Assembly: GCF_030813415.1 (NCBI RefSeq) | Contig: NZ_JAUSUF010000001.1 | Span: forward strand, 558,001 to 622,000 | DNA from: Eubacterium multiforme | GTDB taxonomy: Bacteria > Bacillota > Clostridia > Clostridiales > Clostridiaceae | DNA length: 64,000 nucleotides | Reading direction: 5' to 3' | Part shown: positions 9,574 to 20,802 of the stretch, in pieces | Layout of the letters: the number at the start of each line of letters is the position of its first letter | Numbering within the stretch: the first letter of the stretch is position 1 | Notes under the pieces: model-generated | The model's database searches: none | What the model was told of the DNA's origin: nothing | Seen by the model: only the letters and a program-made list of their open reading frames with translations | Made by a program: the position numbers and the translations under genes

Positions 9574-10005
9574 ATGAATAAATATACTACACCTAATGAT
9601 CTTGAAGATTATATTAGAAATCTTAGCTTAGAACTTGCAGACTTAGAAATACTTGGTTCTAGCTTTTTAATTGCAGGATATTTTAACCTTATAATAGCTG
9701 CTAACATTGATAAAATAGATGTCCTTTCTGAAAATAATGAAGAAAAATCAAATGAAGAATCTACTTTAAGACCTACATTATTAGCCTTTATAGGGGAAAC
9801 AATTATATTAGAAGGTCTTATTATACTCTCAATTGTTGCTATAAAAAGAGTAAAGCAAAAACAACTTGAATCTTCTGGTGAATCCCTATCTCCATATGAA
9901 AAATTGGCTGATGCTTACATACTAAGTGTTGCCGCTAATATAGCTAGAGTTGAAGCCTTTGGAGAAATTGATAAAACCCGTAAGGGTGATACTAATTTTC
10001 TTTAA
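9574..10005 (+). CDS. Small membrane protein, first of a tandem paralogous pair
   Basis: 143 residues, family not recognised. Two hydrophobic segments (about 24-44 and 66-88) are separated by an acidic linker (SENNEEKSNEES), and the C-terminal region is helical. It shares its layout and an N-terminal motif (LELADLEILGSS) with the next gene (LEISNLEIFASS), so the two are probable duplicates with a common membrane role. ATG follows GAGGTGAT. Twenty bases separate the two genes, so they should be cotranscribed. Confidence 0.6.
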   Translation: MNKYTTPNDLEDYIRNLSLELADLEILGSSFLIAGYFNLIIAANIDKIDVLSENNEEKSNEESTLRPTLLAFIGETIILEGLIILSIVAIKRVKQKQLESSGESLSPYEKLADAYILSVAANIARVEAFGEIDKTRKGDTNFL

Positions 10006-10024
10006 ATTTTAATTTAAGGTTTAT

Positions 10025-10468
10025 ATGGATAGTAATACTTACTTTGATAGAAATAAATTCAAACTAATTAATAATTTATCAGAAGAAGATAGAAAATATT
10101 ATTTTCTTGAAATAGATTTAGAAATATCAAATCTTGAAATTTTTGCTTCCTCCCTGTCTTTACTGTCTTCTATATACTATTTAAAAGCATCCTTTGTAGG
10201 TAACAAAATAATAACAATTAGGCTTAGTGGAAAAGAAACTTCCTTAGATGCAAAACCTTATGTAGATGTAGGAGAAACTCTTGGATTCTTTGCTTTATTT
10301 ATATTTACCTTAGCAGCTTTTAAACGATCTGAAGAAAAAATTTATGAAGATTATAACCACTCTCTACCTTACAGAAAAATTGCATTAAGTTATATTCCAA
10401 CTCTTCTTGCTTATATGATTAGAATAAATGCAAGAGCTGATATAATTAATAATCTTCCTAATATTTAA
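10025..10468 (+). CDS. Small membrane protein, second of a tandem paralogous pair
   Basis: 147 residues with two hydrophobic segments (about 38-55 and 85-100) in the same positions as the preceding protein, and the same short motif before the first span. The ribosome site is weak (AAGGTTT), suggesting coupling to the upstream gene. Function unknown. The pair ends in a bidirectional terminator shared with ogt. Confidence 0.55.
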   Translation: MDSNTYFDRNKFKLINNLSEEDRKYYFLEIDLEISNLEIFASSLSLLSSIYYLKASFVGNKIITIRLSGKETSLDAKPYVDVGETLGFFALFIFTLAAFKRSEEKIYEDYNHSLPYRKIALSYIPTLLAYMIRINARADIINNLPNI

Positions 10469-10505
10469 AAAGGCTTATTTAAACTAAATTTTAAATAAGC
10501 CTTTT
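10468..10505. terminator. Bidirectional terminator between the paralogous pair and ogt
   Basis: A perfect 16-bp stem (10468-10483 with 10490-10505, 6-base loop) begins and ends with A4/T4 runs. It overlaps the last codons of ogt on the opposite strand. Confidence 0.88.
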
Positions 10506-10970
10506 ATAATTATTCTCTTTTTCAAGGTTAAGTAACTCTTCCTTTAAATTAATTCCACCACGATATCCCGTAAGTTTACCATTACTTCCAACTACTCTAT
10601 GACAGGGGATAAATATTGGTATTGGATTTCTATTACAAGCAAGTCCAATAGCTCTTGCCCCTTTAGGATTTCCTATCTTTTCACCAATTTCTTTATAAGA
10701 TAAAGTTTCTCCATAAGGAATATTTTCTAATGCTTTCCAAACTTTCATCATAAAATCTGTTCCTTTAACAACTAAAGGAAGTGAAAATTCTTTTAAATCT
10801 CCATTTAAATATTTATTAAGTTGAATTGAGGCTTCTTTTAATATTGGTACTTCTTTAATCTCATCATCTTTAAGAAACTCCCCTTTCCCAAAATAAACAT
10901 TACATATTTTTCCCTCTATTTCTTTTATACCAATATTCCCTATTTTAGTTTCATAAAAAAATATTGCCAA
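10491..10970 (-). CDS. ogt: Methylated-DNA-protein-cysteine methyltransferase
   Basis: 159 residues. It repairs O6-alkylguanine by transferring the alkyl group to its own cysteine in a suicide reaction. The active site is IPCHRVV, with Cys123. The helix-turn-helix region SYKEIGEKIGNPKGARAIG (about 91-109) matches the DNA-binding part of the family. Length fits the short Ogt/YbaZ-like class without an Ada domain. The best start is TTG at 10970, five bases after GAGGTGAT; no ATG lies nearby in frame. Only 14 bases separate it from the patatin gene upstream, so both are likely one transcript. Confidence 0.93.
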   Translation of the reverse strand: MAIFFYETKIGNIGIKEIEGKICNVYFGKGEFLKDDEIKEVPILKEASIQLNKYLNGDLKEFSLPLVVKGTDFMMKVWKALENIPYGETLSYKEIGEKIGNPKGARAIGLACNRNPIPIFIPCHRVVGSNGKLTGYRGGINLKEELLNLEKENNYKRLI

Positions 10971-10984
10971 AGTATCACCTCGTT

Positions 10985-11881
10985 TTATTTATTCTTTCCA
11001 CCCTTTAACCAATTGTAAAGTTTAAAAAGTTTTGGATGATTTTTTCTTTCTTCTCTTTCCCTTTTTAAATCAGCTATAATCATTATAGGCTCTAAAAGGC
11101 TTATTGTATCATTATATCCTTCTTTTATTCTCATTCTCTTAGCTTCCATGTCTAAATTTAACGTTCCATTTAAGGTACTTTCATTTAAATTTCTTGGAAT
11201 TAATTCTAATATTTTAGTATTTGGATAAATTGATTTATCAACTCGTGCTTCCTTTGAAAGAAGAACTACAATAATCACATCACAATTTTCTCTATAAACA
11301 GGTAAAATAGGTGTGTTATCTACAACTCCACCATCTATATATTTTCCATCTAAAACATCTGTACAATCATATATCATTGGAAGAGAGGCTGAAGCAACAA
11401 TTATTTCCTTAGCTAACTCGTCTTCATAATCATTAATCTTAAAATATTTAGGAGTAAAATCTGGGAGTTCTGTACATGCTGCATAACATATCTTTCCTCT
11501 ACTTTTTACCTTTCCTATATTTAAGTACTCATTTATAATTTTTCTAGCTCCATCCTTTGGTACTCCACCTTCTTCTAACTTTTGCATCATATATTTCTTT
11601 GCAAAGTTTGGATGTCTACCGCCAATTATAAGCTCTAATCCCCTTTTTATAAGTTCAAACTTACTTATTGGAACTAACTTATCCATAGTAACTTCATCCC
11701 ATAAATCTTCAGCAGATTGCATATCATCTTGAGCAAATAAAACTGCATTAAAGGCTCCTATTGAAGTTCCTGAAAATACATCTATATACTTGTCTAGTTC
11801 TAACTCCTTAAGTGCCTTCCAAACGCCAAGTTCATAAGCACCTTTTCCCCCTCCACCAGATAATACAAGTCCTATCTTCAT
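10985..11881 (-). CDS. Patatin-like phospholipase (RssA/YlbK-like)
   Basis: 298 residues. Hydrolyses acyl esters of lipids with a Ser-Asp dyad. The oxyanion-hole motif GGGGKGAYE is at residues 9-17, the nucleophile motif GTSIG near 39-43 and the catalytic Asp in DGG near 183. There is no signal peptide, so it is cytosolic or membrane-peripheral, as in bacterial RssA-like members. ATG follows AAGGAGATTTAT. The physiological substrate is unknown. Confidence 0.9.
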   Translation of the reverse strand: MKIGLVLSGGGGKGAYELGVWKALKELELDKYIDVFSGTSIGAFNAVLFAQDDMQSAEDLWDEVTMDKLVPISKFELIKRGLELIIGGRHPNFAKKYMMQKLEEGGVPKDGARKIINEYLNIGKVKSRGKICYAACTELPDFTPKYFKINDYEDELAKEIIVASASLPMIYDCTDVLDGKYIDGGVVDNTPILPVYRENCDVIIVVLLSKEARVDKSIYPNTKILELIPRNLNESTLNGTLNLDMEAKRMRIKEGYNDTISLLEPIMIIADLKREREERKNHPKLFKLYNWLKGGKNK

Positions 11882-12174
11882 ATAAATCTCCTTTTTAAAT
11901 TAAACTATATTATTATTATAAATTTTATAACATCCTATTTTTATTTATAAGTATAACATAAATTTATTTAATGAAAGAAATATGAAATTATTATCATTCT
12001 TAAAATTTATTAATATTTAATTCTTTGTTTATTTTTTCATAAAGTTTTTATGCTTACATTACAATTATAAGAATCTATTTATTCTCAAAAATATTGTCAA
12101 TTAATAGCACTTAATTCCATTATTTATCTTTTTTGTTTTACTTTTTATATTAAAAATAAATCTTTTATAATTTA
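11882..12174. other. AT-rich intergenic DNA, no gene seen
   Basis: This stretch between the patatin and narK promoters is very AT-rich and has no open frame with a ribosome site. It should hold the promoter of the patatin-ogt transcript. A possible TATAAT lies at 12166-12171. Confidence 0.4.
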
Positions 12175-12190
12175 TGTGATATTTATCACG
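12175..12190 (+). promoter_or_regulatory. FNR/CRP-type operator upstream of the NarK-like transporter
   Basis: TGTGA-TATTTA-TCACG is a near-perfect match to the CRP/FNR-family inverted repeat TGTGA-N6-TCACA. It lies 72 bases before the start codon. With a promoter about 40 bases downstream (TATTTT near 12212) it would sit at an activator position. Confidence 0.65.
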
Positions 12191-12262
12191 GAAATACTCA
12201 TTATTTTATGTTATTTTGTTAAAGAATTAACAATTATTTTAAAAATTACGGAGGCATTATTT

Positions 12263-13564
12263 ATGAATAACTTAACATTAAAAGGTAATTCGAATCGTGG
12301 CTTAATTGGAGCAACTATTGGTTTCTTTATAGGATTTGCCGCAGTTTCACTTTATGGACCTACAGTTGCAATATTTAAACATGTATTTGTAGATCTTAAT
12401 CCAATTTTATTAGCATTATTAATATCAGCCCCTTCCCTATCTGGATCTTTATTAAGAATTCCATTTTCAGCTTGGGTTGATACAACTGGTGGAAGAAAGC
12501 CATTTATAGTTTTATTAATACTATCAATTATAGGTATGGCTGGATTATATATAGTAATGGCATTTTTTAGAGAAAATCTAAATCAATATTACTGGCTATT
12601 ATTTTTACTTGGAATATTATCTGGTTGTGGTATAGCTACATTCTCTGTTGGTATTAGCCAAACTTCTTATTGGTTCCCTCAAAAGAAACAAGGGGTAGCA
12701 TTAGGAGTTTATGCTGGAGTAGGTAATTTAGCACCTGGAATATTTGCATTATTAATACCAAATTTAGCTCTTCCATTCTTAGGATTATCAGGTTCTTATT
12801 TAGCATGGTTAGTATTTTTAATAGTTGGTACAATAATTTATATAAAAATAGGTCAAAATGCTTGGTACTTCCAATTACTTGATAAAGGTGTATCTAAAAC
12901 TGAAGCTAGAGAAATTGCTTCATCAGAATATGGACAAGAATTATTCCCTAAATCTAAAGTAAGTGAAAGCTTAATTGCTTCTGCAAAAACTTGGAAAACA
13001 TGGGCTTTAGTACTTATATACTTTACAACTTTTGGTGGCTTCTTAGCTCTTACAAGTTGGTTACCAAATTACTGGATGAGTTTCTTCTCATTAGATATAA
13101 AAACAGCTGGTTTATTAACTGCTATGTATTCTATCGTTACATCAGTAACTAGAATTTATGGTGGAAAAATAGCTGATAAAAATGGTGGAGAATCAACTGC
13201 TACAATTTCATTAATAATAGCTCTTATAGGTGCTATATTTATGACTTTTGCAGGTTCAATACCTATGGCTGTTATAGGCGTTTTACTTTTAGGTACTGGA
13301 ATGGGTGTTGCTAATGCCGCTGTATTTAAAATAGTTCCAAATGTAGTTCCTGATGCAATAGGTGGAGCTTCTGGATGGATTGGCGGACTTGGAGCCTTTG
13401 GTGGATTTGTTATTCCTCCTTTAATGGCCTCATTCATAGATAAAAGTGGAAAAGATTTAAGTGGTTTCCCTAAAGGTTTTGCAATCTTTATAGCATTAAT
13501 TGCAATTTCTTTATTAATTATGTGGTTATTTAAAATCTTTTCAAACAAAAAAGCATTAGCTTAA
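12263..13564 (+). CDS. narK: MFS nitrate/nitrite transporter, NarK family
   Basis: 433 residues, twelve predicted membrane spans. Residues resembling the NNP-family signatures are present: the glycine-rich stretch around GVYAGVGNLAPG in the middle of the N-domain and ASGWIGGLGAFGGF in the C-domain. The usual role is nitrate/nitrite exchange or nitrite export in anaerobes. The start is set by GGAGG before ATG 12263; a longer in-frame extension has no ribosome site. The FNR-type site upstream suggests anaerobic or NO/nitrite control. No nitrate or nitrite reductase gene is in the window, so the substrate is family-based. Confidence 0.8.
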   Translation: MNNLTLKGNSNRGLIGATIGFFIGFAAVSLYGPTVAIFKHVFVDLNPILLALLISAPSLSGSLLRIPFSAWVDTTGGRKPFIVLLILSIIGMAGLYIVMAFFRENLNQYYWLLFLLGILSGCGIATFSVGISQTSYWFPQKKQGVALGVYAGVGNLAPGIFALLIPNLALPFLGLSGSYLAWLVFLIVGTIIYIKIGQNAWYFQLLDKGVSKTEAREIASSEYGQELFPKSKVSESLIASAKTWKTWALVLIYFTTFGGFLALTSWLPNYWMSFFSLDIKTAGLLTAMYSIVTSVTRIYGGKIADKNGGESTATISLIIALIGAIFMTFAGSIPMAVIGVLLLGTGMGVANAAVFKIVPNVVPDAIGGASGWIGGLGAFGGFVIPPLMASFIDKSGKDLSGFPKGFAIFIALIAISLLIMWLFKIFSNKKALA

Positions 13565-13580
13565 AATAAATAATTAAAAT

Positions 13581-13618
13581 AAAAAGAGATAAATTTAAAA
13601 ATAAATTTATCTCTTTTT
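13581..13618. terminator. Bidirectional terminator between narK and the GH63 gene
   Basis: A perfect 16-bp stem (13581-13596 with 13603-13618) is flanked by A and T runs and lies between two convergent genes. Confidence 0.88.
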
Positions 13619-13624
13619 TGTTAT

Positions 13625-16321
<2,697 letters not shown>

Positions 16322-16360
16322 TTAATTTTAATAATATCCTATGTTAATTATAATTTCTTT

Positions 16361-16374
16361 TAAAAACGTTTTCA
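16361..16374. promoter_or_regulatory. cre-like site upstream of the GH63 gene
   Basis: TAAAAACGTTTTCA matches the CcpA consensus TGWAANCGNTNWCA at 13 of 14 positions, 58 bases upstream of the GH63 start codon. Confidence 0.6.
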
Positions 16375-16388
16375 AAGGCTATGAAAAT

Positions 16389-16690
16389 AACATTTATTAT
16401 ATTTTTTCACATTTGTTTAATATAATTAAGATAAATATCTCAATTAATTATGAAGTCCTTAATTTAAAAGTTACTTATTTTTAAAATTTCCATACTTTTC
16501 TCTTATTTTATGAATTTACATTAACTATTTTTTCTTTTAACATTTGTTTATTATTAAAACAAATGATAAAATATTTTTAACCTTGTATTCATTTTATTTT
16601 TATTCTATATAAAAAATATAAATAAAACGAATAAATTTAATATTATATATATGAACATTTTAAACATTTGTTTTTCATATAAACTTTTGT
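16389..16690. promoter_or_regulatory. Cluster of SorC-type boxes (AACATTTGT) between the GH63 and sorC genes
   Basis: Boxes related to AACATTTGTT occur at 16389-16397, 16408-16416, 16539-16547, 16663-16671 and 16682-16690, with an inverted AACAAATGA at 16558-16566. Two pairs (16389/16408 and 16663/16682) are spaced exactly 19 bp, the same spacing seen before citM and the DASS transporter gene. The pair nearest sorC lies just upstream of its promoter, suggesting autoregulation. Confidence 0.65.
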
Positions 16691-16715
16691 TTGTAAATTC
16701 TATTCCTTATGAATC

Positions 16716-16744
16716 TTGAAGAATTGCTAAAATAATATTATAAT
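16716..16744 (+). promoter_or_regulatory. Predicted sigma-A promoter of the SorC regulator gene
   Basis: TTGAAG (16716-16721), 17 bases, TATAAT (16739-16744), 38 bases before the ATG. The box pair 16663/16682 ends 25 bases upstream of the -35. Confidence 0.7.
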
Positions 16745-16782
16745 TAAAGTTCAAATAACATTATAATTTGAAAGGATTTATT

Positions 16783-17757
16783 ATGATTGGTGACTACGAA
16801 AAAATGAATGAAACCGAAAAGCTAACTTTTTTAGCTGAGCTATCAACAATGTATTACGATTTAGGCATGACACAAAGTGAAATAGCTGCAAAACTTTCAA
16901 TTACACGTTTTAAAATATCAAAATACCTACAAGAAGCTCGCAATAATCATGTTGTGGAAATATCAATAAATTATCCAAGAGAAAGAATGTTTGAAATAGA
17001 GAAAGCATTAAAGGAAAAATTTGACTTAAAAAAAGTTATAGTTTTAAATACCAGTTCACTTCCACTTGATGAAACACTTCATTCTATAGGAAAAACAGGA
17101 GCTGAATATTTACAAAGTATCATTAAAGAAAATACTATTTTAGGTATGACATGGGGAAAAACTATTTCTAGTGTTATAAAACAACTTAAGCCTAAAACTA
17201 AGCCTCCAATAACTGTTCTTCCAGTAGTTGGTGCTGCTGCAAAGGATGATCCTTTAGTAGATACTCCAGACTTAATAAGGATGGTAGCTAAAGCATATAA
17301 CGGGAAATACAAATATTTATACGCACCTTTATATATAGATAACGATTATGCAAGAAAATCTCTTCTTCAAGAGCCTGTAATAAATGACACTTTATTCTTA
17401 GCTAATAAAGCAAATATAGTTCTTACAGGCATAGGAACTACAGAGGCGGTTTTTGCTTCAAGCTTATGGTCTAACTATTTAATACACGATTTAAAGATTA
17501 AAAATGCTGTAGGATGCGTTTATGGTTATGTTTTTGATATAAATGGTAATCTCATAGATAATAATATAAACAAAAAAGTTGTAGGTATAGATTTAAATAC
17601 TCTATTACATATAGAATATAAAATTGGGATAACTTCAAGTAAATTTAAAGCAAAGGCTATTTTAGGAGCTTTAAGAGGTAAATTTATAAACGTATTAATA
17701 ACTGATGAAGATACAGCTACTAAAGTTTTAGCAATGGATAAAGAAACAAGACTTTAA
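16783..17757 (+). CDS. SorC-family transcriptional regulator, probable activator of citrate fermentation (CitI-like)
   Basis: 324 residues. The N-terminal helix-turn-helix (about 25-55) includes MTQSEIAAKLSITRFKISKYLQEAR. The remainder is a SorC/DeoR-type effector-binding domain (residues 60-320) that in the family binds phosphosugars or carboxylates. The start is ATG 16783 after AAAGGA; an in-frame TTG at 16768 overlaps the ribosome site. It converges on the citrate lyase operon and shares AACAAATGTT boxes with it. In Weissella, CitI of this family activates the cit operon on citrate. The assignment as citrate activator is inference from context and boxes. Confidence 0.85.
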   Translation: MIGDYEKMNETEKLTFLAELSTMYYDLGMTQSEIAAKLSITRFKISKYLQEARNNHVVEISINYPRERMFEIEKALKEKFDLKKVIVLNTSSLPLDETLHSIGKTGAEYLQSIIKENTILGMTWGKTISSVIKQLKPKTKPPITVLPVVGAAAKDDPLVDTPDLIRMVAKAYNGKYKYLYAPLYIDNDYARKSLLQEPVINDTLFLANKANIVLTGIGTTEAVFASSLWSNYLIHDLKIKNAVGCVYGYVFDINGNLIDNNINKKVVGIDLNTLLHIEYKIGITSSKFKAKAILGALRGKFINVLITDEDTATKVLAMDKETRL

Positions 17758-17767
17758 AATAAAAAGT

Positions 17768-17814
17768 AAAAAAATAGTAGTATAAACCTTAAATGTTTAT
17801 ACTACTATTTTTTT
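17768..17814. terminator. Bidirectional terminator between sorC and the cit operon
   Basis: A perfect 20-bp stem (17768-17787 with 17795-17814), beginning with seven As and ending with seven Ts, lies between two convergent transcription units. Confidence 0.92.
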
Positions 17815-17833
17815 CACACATATTTTATAATCA

Positions 17834-18709
17834 TTAATTTATATTTTTCATATAATTTGTAACTAGACTTATAAAAACAGTTACTCCTAAAAGATCTGCA
17901 CTTCCTCCAGGACTTATATTTTTTTCAATAAAAATATTACACAAATCTTTTATTTTATTTTTGCCTACTTCAGTTTCCATTCCTCCTAATTCCATTATGT
18001 CTTTAGAAACCTCTTTAACATAATTTAGTACCTCTAAGGAATGTCTATTTATTATAGTTGAATCTTCGCAAAATTGCATTATTCCAATTAAAGTGTGTAT
18101 AAGCTTATCATTTTCCTTTAGTGAAGATGTATTTTCATATAAATCTAAAGCATAATTAAATACTAAAGGTATTCCGCTTTCAGCTTCTCCTCTAACACCT
18201 TTAACCTTATATTTTAAATATAATTTTTCACCATTTGATAATTTTTCTTTATCTTTTAAATTAATAAAATCATTTTTTGTAAGTCCCTCACACATTTCTT
18301 TAATAATTGATTGTATTGACGAAGAACTCCTATTATCATATATGGCTTTTCCAACAGCTCCGCAACATATTCCTATTAAAAATATCATACCTTTATGGGT
18401 GTTTACACCATTAGTTTTTAAAAACATAGCCTTTTCTGCTTCAATACCAACTTTTCTTATATCTTTAAATATTTCTTTAGAAGACTTATCTTGGTATCCT
18501 TTTTGGGTGAAAAGTACCAAGTATTTTAAAATAGCTGAAGTACTATCAATAAAAGTATAGAAATTCATATCTTTGTGGGCGCCGTTAGATACAGGAGAAA
18601 CCAGTCCAGGGGATGGGAAACAGGATACTTCATAAAGCATTGCCTGAACTGCTAGGGCACCTATATCTAGAGAAATTTCATTTATATTATATTGTGCATG
18701 TTTATTCAT
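17834..18709 (-). CDS. citG: Triphosphoribosyl-dephospho-CoA synthase
   Basis: 291 residues. Makes 2'-(5''-triphosphoribosyl)-3'-dephospho-CoA, the precursor of the citrate lyase prosthetic group, from ATP and dephospho-CoA. Family motifs PGLVSPVSNGAHKDM (about 34-48), NTHKGMIFLIG (about 101-111), GVRGEAESG and the C-terminal SPGGSADLLGVT are all present. It is the last gene of the cit operon, 20 bases after citX, with GGAGAG before the ATG. A separate, unfused CitG (CitX and CitG are fused in some bacteria) is found here. Confidence 0.93.
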   Translation of the reverse strand: MNKHAQYNINEISLDIGALAVQAMLYEVSCFPSPGLVSPVSNGAHKDMNFYTFIDSTSAILKYLVLFTQKGYQDKSSKEIFKDIRKVGIEAEKAMFLKTNGVNTHKGMIFLIGICCGAVGKAIYDNRSSSSIQSIIKEMCEGLTKNDFINLKDKEKLSNGEKLYLKYKVKGVRGEAESGIPLVFNYALDLYENTSSLKENDKLIHTLIGIMQFCEDSTIINRHSLEVLNYVKEVSKDIMELGGMETEVGKNKIKDLCNIFIEKNISPGGSADLLGVTVFISLVTNYMKNIN

Positions 18710-18729
18710 AGTACTCTCCTATTTTATAT

Positions 18730-19248
18730 CTATATATATTCTTTTATTAAGGAATCTATTTTATTTAAAATCTCATCTAGGGAATGATTTCCTTCTCTTC
18801 TACAAACATTTGCTTCTTCATTGCAAATTAAACATTTTCTTTTACTTACATTAAATTCCGTTCTACTTACTTGTTTATATTTATTATCAAAAACATCCAA
18901 ATCAAATAGCCTTCCTAATTTATGGTTTTCTTCAATGGAAATAGTCATCTTTTTAACTATTTCCATTGGAGCATCAACACAAATAAATGTTTCAAAACCA
19001 GCAGGTGTAGTATTTTCTTCTAAATGAACAATCTTTAAATTCTGATTTTTAATTTCTTTTTTTAAAGCTTCTACCCCTGCCTTATGAGCTATTTTATATT
19101 CATCTTTAATTTTATAAAAACCTGGTATATTCAAGGTAAATGATATTAAAGTTGTATTATATTTATTAATAAGCTTTTTTTGAATTTCAACTCTTTCTTC
19201 TTTTCCTTTAAGTATTTCTTGTAATAGAGTAACCTCTTCACTGTTCAT
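18730..19248 (-). CDS. citX: Apo-citrate lyase phosphoribosyl-dephospho-CoA transferase
   Basis: 172 residues. Transfers the prosthetic group made by CitG onto the serine of the acyl carrier protein CitD. Motifs typical of CitX are GRLFDLDVF (about 113-121) and the cysteine-containing RKCLICNEEANVCRREGNHS near the C-terminus. The ribosome site is weak (GCGTGA), so translation is probably coupled to citF, 15 bases upstream. Confidence 0.92.
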   Translation of the reverse strand: MNSEEVTLLQEILKGKEERVEIQKKLINKYNTTLISFTLNIPGFYKIKDEYKIAHKAGVEALKKEIKNQNLKIVHLEENTTPAGFETFICVDAPMEIVKKMTISIEENHKLGRLFDLDVFDNKYKQVSRTEFNVSKRKCLICNEEANVCRREGNHSLDEILNKIDSLIKEYI

Positions 19249-19263
19249 AAATTCACGCCATTT

Positions 19264-20802
19264 CTATTTTACTTGTCTTATTACGTCTATTATACTACCG
19301 TCTCTATACTCTACAACACCAACAACTCTATCTGTATATTCTATTGGTTCTGGTTTTCCAGTAATCTTTTCTGCCTTTTCTTGTAATTCTTCTATTGTAA
19401 ATAGTGGAAGCTTTGTCTTTGATAATTTTTCTATTAAATCTTTTCTAGCTGGGTTTACAGCAACTCCTCTATCAGTAACTACAACGTCTATAGTTTCACC
19501 TGGAGTTATAACTGTATTTACTCTCTTAACAACAGTTGGTATTCTGCCTCTCATTAATGGACAAACTATCATAGCTAATTTAGCTCCTGCTGCTGTATCA
19601 CAGTGTCCACCTGATGCTCCTCTTATAACACCATCTGAACCAGTTATTACGTTAACATTAAAGTCTGTATCAACTTCTAATGCACTAAGTACAACAAAAT
19701 CTAAAAGATTTGCAATACATCCTTTATTAAATGGATTTGCATAAAGAGATGCATCTATTTCACAATGTCCTTTATTTTCTCCTATTGATTTTGCAGCCTT
19801 TAAATCAAAACATTGAACGTCAAATAATTTATTTATTAAACCTTCTTCAAACATTTCTACAAATTGTCCAGTTATTCCACCAAGACCAAAACTAGCTACT
19901 ATGTTATCTTTAATCATTCTATCTTTTAAGAATCTAGCAACTGCAAGAGATGCACCACCAGTACCACATTGCATTGAGAAACCTGGTTTTAAATATCCTG
20001 ATGCTTCCATAACTTGAGATGCATAATTTGCTATTAAAAGCTCTCTTGGATCTTTAGTGTATCTTGTAGCTCCTGAAACTATACCCTTAGGATCACCAAT
20101 TGAATCAACAACAACTATATAATCAACATCTGTTTGTGATATACTTGCTGGAGTATTTGGATATGGTACTAAATTATCTGTAATTAGTACAACCTTATCT
20201 GCATACTTACTATCAATTATTCCATAACCTAATGAACCACAGAATGACTTTCCATCATATCCATTGGCATTACCATATGGATCACAACTTGGTGCTCCTA
20301 AAAATGCTACATCAATTTTAACATCTCCCATTTCTATTGCACGAGCTCTTCCACCATGTGAACGTATTATTACTGGTTTTTCCATTAAGCCGTGAGAAAT
20401 TTCGTCTGCTAATTTACCTCTTAATCCACTAGTCATTAATTGTGTTACTACACCATTTTTAATATGTTTAATAAGTGGTTCATGAACCTTGTTTAATGAG
20501 CTTGATGCTATTGTTAAGTTCTTTATTCCCATTTCAGCAATTACATCCATAACCATGTTTAATACATAGTCACCTTCTCTAAAGTGATGGTGGAAAGATA
20601 TTGTCATTCCGTCTTTTAATCCACTTTTAATTATTGCTTCTTTTATACTTTCTACTACTTTACTATCACCCTTTGGTGCACCTGTAACTTCACTTCCAAC
20701 CTTTCTTCCAGTTGGCTTTATAGCAAATGCTCCTTCAAATGGTTTTACTTCTTTCATTCCTGCAACCTTTTCAGGTACTTCTCTTCCTAGTTTATTAAGC
20801 AT
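19264..20802 (-). CDS. citF: Citrate lyase alpha subunit (citrate:acetyl-ACP transferase)
   Basis: 512 residues, the family length. Exchanges the acetyl group on CitD for citrate, giving citryl-ACP and acetate. Conserved glycine-rich and CoA-transferase-like stretches are seen (GGASLAVARFLKDRM, GASGGHCDTAAGAKLA). The start is ATG 20802, eight bases after GGAGG; the in-frame GTG at 20811 abuts the ribosome site and is unlikely. It overlaps the end of citE by eight bases. Confidence 0.95.
   Translation of the reverse strand: MLNKLGREVPEKVAGMKEVKPFEGAFAIKPTGRKVGSEVTGAPKGDSKVVESIKEAIIKSGLKDGMTISFHHHFREGDYVLNMVMDVIAEMGIKNLTIASSSLNKVHEPLIKHIKNGVVTQLMTSGLRGKLADEISHGLMEKPVIIRSHGGRARAIEMGDVKIDVAFLGAPSCDPYGNANGYDGKSFCGSLGYGIIDSKYADKVVLITDNLVPYPNTPASISQTDVDYIVVVDSIGDPKGIVSGATRYTKDPRELLIANYASQVMEASGYLKPGFSMQCGTGGASLAVARFLKDRMIKDNIVASFGLGGITGQFVEMFEEGLINKLFDVQCFDLKAAKSIGENKGHCEIDASLYANPFNKGCIANLLDFVVLSALEVDTDFNVNVITGSDGVIRGASGGHCDTAAGAKLAMIVCPLMRGRIPTVVKRVNTVITPGETIDVVVTDRGVAVNPARKDLIEKLSKTKLPLFTIEELQEKAEKITGKPEPIEYTDRVVGVVEYRDGSIIDVIRQVK

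Noticed and set aside
12176-12262. A 29-residue hydrophobic N-terminal extension of NarK
   Set aside because: No ribosome site precedes it, and it would place the FNR-type site inside the coding region. GGAGG lies before ATG 12263.
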